Below are positions 24,101-36,100 of a DNA stretch of 64,000 nt, in pieces (within the stretch, counting starts at the first letter, position 1; every line of letters starts with the position of its first letter). Both the position numbers and the translations under genes were made by a program. Below the pieces are notes generated by a model that made no database searches, was not told where the DNA came from, and worked only from the letters and a program-made list of their open reading frames with translations. The stretch is from Capitella teleta (taxonomy: Eukaryota > Annelida > Polychaeta > Capitellidae). Where the stretch lies: positions 302,534-366,533 of the forward strand of contig KB294417.1 in NCBI GenBank assembly GCA_000328365.1. Reading direction: 5' to 3'.

Positions 24101-27100
24101 GAAATGGAGCAGCGAAGAAAGAGACGGGCAATCGAGGGAGGGGGGGAGGGGGCAGCAGACAAAGATGCTGCAACAGCTGCTGTCTGCAAACACAAAGAAG
24201 AAGCCACAGTGCTAGGAAAACTTAACGGAATTTCCACACAAATGATACATACAACAACACGAAGAGTTTCAAACTTTTTTCCTTCTCTTAGCAACATTTG
24301 CAGAGATTACTCTCTGAGTAACAGGAGATGGACGGATCTTTTCGTATGCAACTAATCCTCAACATCCTGCATTGTAAAAGCTCTCAGCCGGCAAGAAAAT
24401 ACAAATCGCAGAAGAAAAAGATTATCTACGAGATACCTCACTGATTGAGGTTCAAATTGAGCCAACTCAGCGCTCGATTAGAGATCGACCACCGTGGATG
24501 CTGATGAAGCTGCAGCGTACGTGAAGATGGATTGAGGTCAACAGGTGCAAGTTGAGAAGACAAAGAGGAACTTCAGAGATATGAGGGAGGGGGGCTGTCA
24601 ATCCCCAAAATTCCTCCCTCGACCTAGCAGGGGTTCAATAAAGGACACGTGCATCTCCCGCTGAGTATGACACGTTTTAATATTCATCGCAGCTGGTCGC
24701 CGATACAGGATGCATTTCAGAGCATTTCGACTGCGGCTGCATCTTCTCTTCGCATCTGTGTTACTCGGTATCTTCACAATACTTCAACTCGTGATAAACA
24801 CCACACTGAATCCTTCCTCTGGGCATAACATTCGATTTATCTGTTTGTATCTTATCTTCGGAACTTTAGTGCGCCCCAATTGTCGGAACTCCCAGAGGGT
24901 ATGATGCAGGGGGCTGTACACGACATGCATCCAGGTCTGCACCGCAATGAGTCTCCGATCGATAGAATGACTGATGCCATAAAAAGAAATAAAAACACTG
25001 AATTCAGCTTTTATCTTGAGAGATGCCACAAACAAAAAAGTATGTTCTTCGATCTCCGAATAATCAATGCCCCGAAGAGACATCAAAGAGACCGCCTTCC
25101 CTCTAAGCAAGCCAATATATTTATGTAAAGGAACCAGCGTTATCCGACAGGTTTATTACGTCATCGCGGATTACATAAGAACAAGAAATCTGCGCATTAC
25201 AATCATCGATGATGCAGAATCTGCAAAACGCATAATCAACCCACAATGATTTAATCAGGACCACAGGCGATTCGCAATTTGCTCTACTCACCTCAAACTT
25301 TCGGCCAACCACAGCTAAGATCAAAGAAGGCGATAGAAATAGAGAAAGAGTTAAGCTGCTGCTCCGTTCCGACTGAAATGCCACGAGCAGAAGACGGCAT
25401 CTCGTTCTCTCGAGGCCTTTTGCATGTTGCGCTTCGAGGGCGGAGTGAAAGCGCCTCAGCGGCACGGCTACAAACAAATCTCTGAGTGCTGCTGCTGCTG
25501 CTGCTGCTAAACGACCGGCGCAATATATATACTCAGCCGGTAATTAACAGGCGAATAAACTCAATTCACACCTCAGATTAATTGCTCAACATTTGGGTTG
25601 TTTTAAGTGTTCCAGCAGTAGGCGCATGGGTGCTACTGTATTATCGAATGATTGAAGTGATTATCAAGTCAAGGACCCGCCGCTTTCGAAGCAGGCGACC
25701 CCACACGCAGGGGACGACACAGTGCCGCAGTCAGCGTCGTGTCTCGGACGCCGAGGGCAGGATTAGAGATAATCCTTTTGTTATGCGATGCAATGTCAAC
25801 AGAAGCCACTGAGACGAGAGCAGCGCTATTGTCGATGCGCTCTTCAATAATGAAAAACGCCGCACGCAACGTACATTCACTGTTAGACGCAGGTACGGGT
25901 CATGTATACTCACAGCCAGGCTTCGAACTGCGAGTATAAATCCGGACGAAACCGCTGACTGTATTCAAGAATGGACATCTGTTGAGGTCGCTGCCTCGGG
26001 AGGCTGGGCGAGGTGCGTGACCGCGGGAGGCCCCCCGCTCTACGCTGACCATCCATCGGACGTCGCTCTCAGACCTCCTCCTCCTCCTCCTGCTCCGGGT
26101 GAGGAGCAGTACTGCGGGAGCCCCGGTGCGCACACACTCTGCTTCGCCCATTCAGCGATGCAATCCCCGATAACAATAATCCGTTCATTAGATGTGAAGA
26201 CGGGATAAGGCAGCCGCAGCAGCCACGACTGTGCAGTGCGCGGTGCAAGGCTGCTGTGCTATGCGCGGCAGGGAGCAGGAGGACTGCATGGTGCTGGGGC
26301 TATCGATCGGATGCATGGGTCCCGCAAGCAACGTTGAGTCAACGTCACAATGCCATTATGCTAAGGAGCCCAGAGAAGATGCTCATCCAACACACCCACG
26401 TTTTTTATACTGGTATTTGCCAATCAGCCTCACTTGAGATCGATAATCAATCTTGGCTTCAGATCAAGAAAGAGCAACAAAAAGACCGAAGGGTTTCCAC
26501 ATACGGCAAAGGGCGTTAATTATAAAGGAAGAAAACGCCCGTTATTTCCCCAGGCACGAAATGATGAATCGACGGCAGTCACGGTGACGAAAGCACAAGT
26601 CATGAGAAAATTGCCCGCTGATAGATTTCACCGGGTACTCGGATATCAGGCCATATGCCTTAGAATCATAACGCAACAGAATGCGTTATGAGTCTTTAAT
26701 GCGTTACGACTAGAACACCAGTTCGCATTACGCGGCGATGGCATTATAAATGGTTCATAACGGTTCATTAGAGTTTCATTAAGTAGCAAGTTGTCCCCTG
26801 TTTGGAACATTCAGCGGTATAATAGGCATCTTCATAATAGGCAGAGGGAAAACTTGCTCATTGTGTGACCAATGAAGTAAATCATAACGTACAAGAATAG
26901 AGTGAATCATAACGTACCTATCCTCGTCGGCCATAGCGTTGCTCTTCTGCATGCATTCCTTCACGGCCATCATGCCTTCCCGGAACCTCTGCTGCATCCT
27001 CTTCGCGTACAGTGACACTCCTCCTTCGCTCATGTAACCACTGTTCATGTCATCAGACTGGTTTGATCGCAGGATGTCACCATCAGACATGTACCCTGCC

Positions 27101-30100
27101 TGCACGTCAAATCCCTCCACATCGGATCCGTAGTCCGACTCCAGGACGCTGTTCCCTTGCGAGGTGGTGCGGCGGAAGTTCTGGTGGCTGGAATACAACT
27201 TAGAAGGATCCAGAAGCGGACGGTTCACACCGAGGCGACTGGAGGCGGAGGAGCTGTTGGCGACGTTCTGCGCAGACAGAGGAGGGATGTGCAGGGAGGG
27301 TCGCGTCAGGGCTGAGTTGTTGCTGCGGAGGTACGCGTAGGGCGTTGACCTCATCAGAGGCTGCATGGGCTGGATGTCGACGTCAAATGTGTCGGCTTCC
27401 TCCCCTAGCGTCGTCTCCTTCTGCTTCGGTTTCTGCTCGCGTTCCTCCGTGCGGACTTCGGAATCGAACGTCGTTTCCTTCTTCTTGGCCTGCCGCCCTG
27501 GAGAGGCTCCTGGCGACTGCTGCTGCTGCTGCTGCTCCATTTTCTGTCGGCGTAGATTGGTGATGTGGTCGGTGTAGACCGGAGTCTGTGCAGTGTGATG
27601 TGGCGATGACGTCTTCCTTGGGCTCACGTGGGAGTCGCTGTCCATTCCGGATTCATCTGATGGTTTGTAGATGACGCTGTCTGTGGATGAGGCGCTGTTG
27701 TTGCTGTTGGATGCACTGTTGGAGCCTGAGAAGTCTTCCTCGTTCGTCCGCCTTTTGCCCTGCGATGATCTGGAAGCCTCTTTCGGCACTTTTGGTTGCT
27801 CAACAGGTTTTGGAGAGCGGCCGCTGGCCCGTGCTGCCTGCACCTGCATTGAATGCATGGTTGAAGCGGCGGTCTGGGTGTCGCTGTCAACTTTCCCCGC
27901 TCGGGGTAAAGACGCAGATTCAAAAGGCGGGGCTGCTTGGGGCTGACGGGGCTGAGCATGGGCCATGACGCCCATGGCCATCATGGCACGGGGTGTGCTG
28001 GGAAGACTGCTCACAGCCCCCGGATGGTGCTGCTGCTGCTGCTGCTGCGTGCTGGCAGAGGAAGAACTCTTTTTGAGGTTCGCGTTCTTGTCGTGTGAAG
28101 AACTTTTATCAGGAGAAAGGTCATTCGGTGCAAAATTTGCATTGTTGGTTTTCATAGATTTGCTGACACTCTGCTTGGAGGCATCCGAAGATGACCTGGA
28201 TGACTTGGGTCGCTGCATGGATGAAGATGACACTGGCTGATGGAGATGCGAGTTGGGTGAGAGGGCACGGGCGGCAATGTTCGATTGTGAGGTTGTTTTG
28301 GGAACACCCTGTGGCGGCTGTGGACCGGCAGCTGAAGAGAGCTTACTACGGCTGCCACTTTGGCTCATTTTGCTGCCGGAAGACTTCTTAGGGAGGGTTC
28401 CCCCAGGAGCCGGGATCCCCGACGAAGGAGGGTTCTGAGCAGATGACGAGGACGAGGAGCTCTTGCTCGATTTGGACGACTTGCCGGATGAAAAAGTGCT
28501 CAGTTTGGTTTGCTGGTGTGCTGCAGCACTGCTCAACTTATCCATCGATCTGTCTCTTACACCATTCGCTAACGACCTTTTGCCGCTAGCTAACGAACTA
28601 CTGCTGCTGTTGATGCTATTCGACGACGTGGTCCTGCTACCAGGGATGGAGGACTGGGAAGCAGCCTTGCGACTTTCATCCCTTGGTAAGGACGCAGTTG
28701 GAGGCCCAGTTCCAGTCGGAGAGGCGTCTTTCTTGGAAGACTTCTTCCCGAAGCTCCTGAGTCCTGTCTTGGGACTGGGAGGAGCTTCTGCTCCGGCAGA
28801 GGAGGGAGTCTTGGGAGCCTCATCTTTCGTCTTTGACTTGGACGATGAGCTCTTACTGCTCTTGCCGGTCTTATCCTTGTGGAAGAGCTTGAATTTATCC
28901 AACATTGAGGAGTCTTTTTTATTCGCTGCTGCTGCTGTTGCTGCAGAAACTGAAGCTGTTCCTGTTCGGGAGGAGGAAGATGTGGAGGAGGCGCGGACGG
29001 GGGGAGGGGGTCCGCTGCGGTGGCTGCTGTTAGTACTGGACGAGGCACATGAACTGGTCGAGTTAGCGGCGCCTAAGCGGCTGCCGGGGGCGGACTGGCT
29101 GCGGGAGGAAGACGCTCTTCCCAGGGTTCCAGGAGCCGGGATGCCGGAGGTGAGGGGGTTGGGGGAAGCAGATCGCGATCCTGCACTTGGTTCCCTGAGC
29201 CCACTTTTACCACCTGTGAACAAAAGAGGAAAGCAAGTTAAATACTCAGCTAGCAAAACTGAATTTCATGATCCAACACACAGCAAATGCAAGCGGCTCC
29301 CACGTCCGACATGGTTGAATGTGTTCAAGGAAGCTCCTACTCAGTGCGTGACCAGGCACTGAGCGTCACTGCTCTCGCCACAAAGACAATTTACAATTTC
29401 CTCCTCTTAGAGAAACCACAAAGTACGCATTGTACACCAGTGGCGCACATGGCGGACATCCGGCTGAACGACAAATCGCTAACGGAGAAAACTTGGAAAA
29501 TGACCACTGCCCTGGACGGACAGACAAGAAAGCCGCTAGGGAAACTGACCACAAGAATGTCCACGGTCTTCTACTTCCCTGAGTGTGACGTAAGGCATGG
29601 GTCATCAAGTACAAACTAGTTACGTAACATTGATAAAGTTAAGCTTTATCAATTCACATCACGAGTAGCTTTAGTGATAAGATATGGAAATAATAAAGTT
29701 AATTAGGTGTTTTAAAATTCCTCAGTCTGAAATATGTCTCCTGTCATCAAATGTCTTTATTTCAATGGAAGACAAATCGCTGACTTCAGCATGCGCTTGA
29801 GTTTTGTAACATTTGATGGGGAAAAATATGAATGCATGGGTAGTAAGTCAACATTTTCAGCATTTATAATCATACTTTTTAAAGACCTGAATACCTTCGA
29901 AGGTGTTATTTATAAACAATTCACATGATGTGCATATTTTGCTACATAAGCACAACTTCCACAGCTCCTTGATGCAGATTGTTCAGATTGTGAACATGGG
30001 CAAATCGTGATTAATAGTCCTCGATCGTGCTCAACAAGAACGACGCAGACACTTGTACAATACGTACACTTTAATTAGGTGAAAAGTCACTCAGTAATCG

Positions 30101-33100
30101 GTTGGTATGAATCCCCTACTACGCGTGGTATGAAACTGCAACACGATGAATTTAAGAATCTTTCAGATGTCGCTACTCTTGCTATGGTAACCGATGCGAC
30201 ACCTTAGCAACGAATTACGCTCGCTATACATAGACACTTTTTAATAAAAAAAACCCCCAATAATCTGAAGCCAAACCAACCTGACTGCGTGGCCACAGCA
30301 CCCTCAGCGCCAGTGCAATCCATGGCGTCCGAAAAAACAACTAATTTGAGCGCCAAAACACAGAAGTTCGTACAATTCCGGGGCCGCCGAGTTCAAAGTT
30401 TCGTCATTCGCGATGAAAAGTCAGAAACGTGCTCTTCACAAGTCATCTGTGTCGTCATTAACTCCAGGTGCGGTGTGGCTCCACAGCGGAAAAATAATTC
30501 CACTAAAAATTAAAATGTTTGCTCGTACTCCAAATTCGATCGGTTTACTGTTTACGGCCGACGAACGCAGCTTGCATTTATAAAAAGGCGATAATCTAGG
30601 CTGACTAGGCTTATCGGGTTATCAGTCGGCCTGACGCATTTATTGTTTATCATGCAAGCTTATCTAATGTCGGAAGTGTTGTGAGCCTGTTTCAGCTGCT
30701 ATCTAGACGGAATAAATCTGCTATTACTATGCTATGTGCTCAATAAGCTGTTGATAGCAATGCAACCAAAATGGGCGAATGTTATCGGATTTTAACTGGA
30801 GATAGTATTGACAGCCATTTATCAGCAACTTTTAATTGCATGAAAATGTCTGACCCGAGAATAAATAATGTTTTTTATTCTTTTTCATTGCGTAATTAAA
30901 TTTCGATTTATGACCACAGTTCTCCCTGCGGCCGAAGGATGAATGATTGAATGAATGAATGTTAAACAGTGCCCTACGTTACATATACATTAAATTATTC
31001 CTGAATAAAATCCCATCCTAAATATGCTATATAATATAGAACAGAGCAAACGCGCTTCATATTTCATCCCAAGGACACTCTTACCTTAATCAACCAATAT
31101 CAATATTGCTATAACTAAAATCGCTGAAATCCCAGACTTAATTCCGCAGAATTCCACAGTTGCAAGCAAACAGAGGGAGATCCTGCACTCAATGGCGGCG
31201 CTGTGTCTTAAACGGACAGAGATCCTGTCAATGACGTCACGTCGATTAATTACAACATCCGGAGCGTGTGCTCGGATTGGGTTACATCGAATGCGACCGA
31301 AAAAAGGTCACGAATAATTTAATGACCACGATTGAAATCGGGCGAGCTCTGATTCCTAGCAATTATAGAAAAGGGTAATTTGATTTAATTCCAAAGGCTG
31401 AATAATTGAAATTGAAGGAAACGATCCTTTCAGTTCTCACGTGTATTTCTAGAGGGACCATGGCAAAGTATCATTATGTAATGTAGGTGAATTGCAAATA
31501 TCGCTTGTGTTGTATTACGAACACTCAAAAGCTCTGTATAAAACAATCACATTTATTCTACAAACAAAGTACAGAGTATATTAGCTATCAGATATCCGAT
31601 ATACTTGAACTTAAATTTGTCAACTTCCTGGAATAGTAGGCCTACATTGTCAATTATTTATTTATAAGCACAACATTTTGTAATTGTCTAACATATCTTG
31701 CATTGATTAAACTGATTATTAACCTATAATACCTACGACATGTCAATAATACATAAAATAAATAATGTGTATCACTGAATCCAAGGCTGAACCCATTCCT
31801 ATTGAATCTCTCGCTGTCAGGACTGACTATGGTCACGGCATGGGGAAAAAAAAAAAAACCCAACACACATGTTAAAACAAGTGCACGTGTACCTAGAATC
31901 ACTTTGTTAATCAAAAATACGAACCGTAAGCAGAGCGCTTCTTGCGACTGCCTCCATCGATCAAATTATCCTCACTCGTCGAAGCGTAAATCAATCCATT
32001 CGGATCAAAATAATCCATCTTAAAATCCAGAATTCAACTGCACATCCCGATCGATGACTCACGCGCGCTCAAAGGTCACCGGGTTTAAAGAAGAACTTTT
32101 TCTAAGCTCTTCACGCTCGAGTAGGGCGGCGGACCATTATCTATGGTCGGCTACTCTCCTTGAGGTCCCCTCTCTGCGCCTCCCTCCCCGACCCCCATCG
32201 TGACGATAAAACAAAATCTCAACAGGACAATATAAAGAGTGCGTTATGATTAACCTCGAAAGTCATAAACACGTCATTGAGGTCATTGAGGCTGTGATGA
32301 AGAATCGTGAATGTAATTTATAATTGTTGAATTTCATGTTTTTTATATTGTCTATTATTATGCGATATTACAGCTTTTGTGTGAAAGGCTATTTTTATTG
32401 CTTATTATGGATAAATAAATTGCCGAGTAATTGTTGATCACAAAAATGTATTTTGAGGCGAGTGTCAAGTGGATTTAGCATTGAATCAAATCGGCGCTGT
32501 TGGTATTCAGAGAATATCCCAGCTCCCAAAAATACTAGTACTGCACTCAAAGAGGCTGGGCCAACCGATGAAAAAAAACAAAACCCTCACAGAGAGACAA
32601 TACAGAAGGAAACGACAATTCACAAGAATCAAACTATTCACAAGTATCAGAGGTCAAGATACACAACGAGGACACCTGAGCAAGAGGTCAAAGGTCGGTA
32701 ACCCAAGAAATGGGACTGAAGAATACAGTCGTGGGAAGTTGTAACAGTACAAAACAAACACATTCATAACGCACTTACGTTGAAAAGTGCGTTATGATTA
32801 CAGGGCGTTATGAAGCATTGCGTTATGATTGCAGACACTCACCAGATCTGGGTCCAGTGCCAATTAGCGATGATCCAGAACCTCTTTTGTTCTGCACTCT
32901 CTCTGTTGACCCGTACGATGACCGCGCGGAAGCTGGTCGGTTGAGGTTGGAAGGGGCTCGGAGCCCACTGCCCGTAGGAGTGGTGGCCGGGCTGCTGGCG
33001 TCCGAAGGCGAACTCAAAGAGCTGACCTGTCGACCGGACCGATGCGACGCAGATGGCAGTCTGTAAAAAAGATACAAAAGTCATTTAGTACAAACAATAT

Positions 33101-36100
33101 ACAGCCACCCCGTACGTAAATATAGCACCACTTGACCCGGATCTCTCCCAAGAATTAAAAGGTTTGCTGGCCTCGAATGGGGAAAAGATAAGGCTAATCT
33201 AGGCACGATCACAGATTGCAGTTAGGGCAGCGATGCAAGGGCAAGGTCAATTTGATCACAGCGACGAAAGAGCTTTTCGGAAGCGAATTATCGAAAATTT
33301 AATATATGGAGGAAATCGATGATCACGTGTGAAATTTATAGGTCCGCACTTTTTTTCTCGTACAACACGACGTCGAGAAAGAGACAAAACGATCGCCCAC
33401 TGGACGAGAAACAGACCAGAATATTATATCCACAGCGACTGGTGTTATAAATATTTTCGTCTGCCTTCGAACCAAAAGACGAAACGCGGTGAAATAAAAA
33501 CACGCCGCGACTAAAAATCTGAATAGGTCGTTTTTAGTGTTTTCAATGCAACGCCATGCTGAAAGTTCACATTATTTTCACACAGATATTCCATTCAATT
33601 TGCATGTGAATGTAAAGCGGTCGGCATGTTGACAGCATGTATGTTATGGCATGGATGGATCACTGAATACTTATACTTGTGTTGGAATTATCTCGCACGT
33701 GTAACAAGGTTTATAGGCCTACATGACACACGTATGTTCAAATAGCTAAGTAATCTCGCATTCATTCAAAGTCATTGACGTAGAAAATTCATTTCGATTA
33801 CAATTAAATTAATTTCATAAAGCAATATTGATAATGTAAATTCCGGCATTAATTAAATTAGTAAATAGCTCTGAAGAGAGTATACAGACACAGAGGCCAG
33901 ACGGATACACAGTGGAACAATGGATCGAAAATCTGTCACGGCACGTCGCCACCTGGCGGTCTTTTTGTAACGCCACCTGGTGGTGAAACGTTCACCCCCA
34001 AAAAAGTGCCGTTCGGCGTCCATGGTTACAGAAACGCACGCAATCCTCAATGGCGAGGCTCAAATTACGGCAAAGTGCTGATAAAAATCAGCTTTTTTTA
34101 GCTGGAAAGTAGGAAGACAAAATAATTACTCAAGTCTTCGCAGCGAGATGTTTTTTTTTTTTTTTACCCAGCACGTGGCACTGAGCAACGACAAATAATG
34201 GCTTTGTTTATTGTGAAAGCAATTCTTGAAATTTTCAACGGCGTTATCAGTTACGGACGTCACAAACAAAAACAGTCTCATTTGTCAATTTGACGAAACG
34301 CAGAGAGGCAACAATACTCTCAGTGGGTTTGGAATGCACGCGCAACATCAGCCTCCATTTGCATGCGGTGTCGGCATGCACGACGGTCTCCAGGGAGACG
34401 TTATGGAAATGCAAGAGCAACAGTCGCGAGTCAATTGCGACTGGACATGATCACTCCGGACACGCGGCCGCGTATATTGAGAAAGAGAGTGTGACCTTTG
34501 GAATCCCACTGGATTGCAATCAATTGAAAACACGCCCGCGATCACCGAGCAACGGAGTCATTGCAGTCACGAGTAATAATCCACCAACTGCAATAATGCG
34601 CACTGCAAGTAATCCAGGACCGTCCAATAACACGGCTGTATGTATTCCTCAGACGCGCTGTGATAGATGACCGGTTGACCGCTGCACCGGCGACTCAACT
34701 AACCGTTACTCCTGCCAGTTCAGCTGATCAGCTGCAGGCGCGAGCTGAGTTATGCAACAGACTCGAGGCTCCCGTGCTGTACAGATGAATTCACAATGCC
34801 TTCGATCATCTGGAGATGTGCCTGCAGGTTGCTGGCTACGTTCGAAATGCCAACATATATATTTTTTTATGTCGGATGCTAAAGGCGGAAGACACTTTTA
34901 TAGACCACTGCGGCAGAAATATATAATTTGATCAATCGTTTTGAAATATTCAATGTAGATGTAGCAATATGATAGCCTTTACTATAAGTATATATGCCAG
35001 ACAGAATAACGTCTCCCGAAAGAGCAATTCTGAGAGCAGCGACGGGAAAAAATACAGGAGCCCAAAAGCAGGAAAAGCACGCAAGCGGGATCATTCCGCT
35101 AATCGAAGAAACAACTCGGCTACGTTGACGCTGCTATCAGATAAACAGAGCTCACTATTCCCAGAGACTGATACCATATCAACGAGGCAGTCGCCCAGAA
35201 TTGACCTCAGCTATCTGTAAAACACTCCAGAAGCGACGACCCTTAGATTTAGTACAAGACAAGTCAAGTGTAACAAACGCTGCAGTAATTGACTTTTAAG
35301 AAGCTATTTATAGCACCTGGAAACCGCACCCGTCATCTTCGAAATGAAGGGAACCCGAATTGCAAATCGCTTTTATAATGAAATAAATATGGCATGGGGA
35401 TATCGATGATTCAGAAACCCCAACTCATGCAACGCTTAGTTCTTGGAAAAGCGCGCGCAATGACATAAACATTGATTCACTGCGATGACTCATGCCGGGA
35501 GGTCAATCGCCTGGGGATCATAACGCACTCCCAAAATATGACTCAACTGGGTTAGAAAACAACCAGGGAAGTGTATGATTCTGTCCATGCGCGCGAAAGG
35601 ACAGTTGATGTTATCGTGCGATCAGTAACTTTGTATTCTGCCATATTTCTTGATTTAGCGCAAACGAACGCCAGTGATGACTCATCTAAGATGGCCGCCA
35701 GTTGCTGGGTCGCCATGGCAACGACGAGGGTTTGTTTTCAAAAGGATGAGAAAATGGATGAGAAATGAGAGGGAGTCGGAGGACCCAGAGGAGACACCTT
35801 AAAAGGGCCACGCAAGGAAGAAGGGAGGGGTGGGGGAGGGAAGGCAGGAAGCGATCGATCGAAGCATGCTGCAAGGAAGATCTCTGGTGGCATCAAAGCG
35901 CGGTGATTGCAATGGCCGCTGATGACATTGTTACTAGTATGTGATTTACTGATTCTCCTGCAATAACGGAGTCGCAATAAAAGACGTTATGATTATCTCT
36001 CAATCAGATTCTCGTAATTGTAATGATTGATGAGCTGATATTAACGAGTTACAACTGCACGCGGGGAAGTGAACCCTAGCTGCATGGTAGAAGGCACTCA

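Larger units (their letters stand above)
21755..26917 (-). other. NAV intron 7 (5.2 kb), host of candidate internal start sites
   Basis: Contains the candidate first exon at 22040, the TATA promoter and noncoding exon near 25.3-25.5 kb, and several TGCGTTATGAT variants (22490, 22509, 23198, 23450-23530, 26662, 26884, 26906). A G-rich tract lies at 24138-24155. No other gene is seen. Confidence 0.65.
29214..32842 (-). other. NAV intron 6 (3.6 kb)
   Basis: Holds a candidate alternative first exon (30323-30281) and 12-mer copies at 32239 and a cluster at 32762-32829 immediately before exon 6's donor. Otherwise AT-rich without recognised elements. A plus-strand TATAAAAA near 30579 has no associated gene. 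Confidence 0.6.

Noticed and set aside
28463-29362. 299-codon plus-strand open frame
   Set aside because: It is the antisense shadow of NAV exon 7; the minus-strand frame has the conserved NAV motifs, splice sites and phase.
30572-30625. Plus-strand TATAAAAA and TCAGT initiator pair
   Set aside because: Spacing of about 45 bases is too long and no plus-strand coding exon follows.
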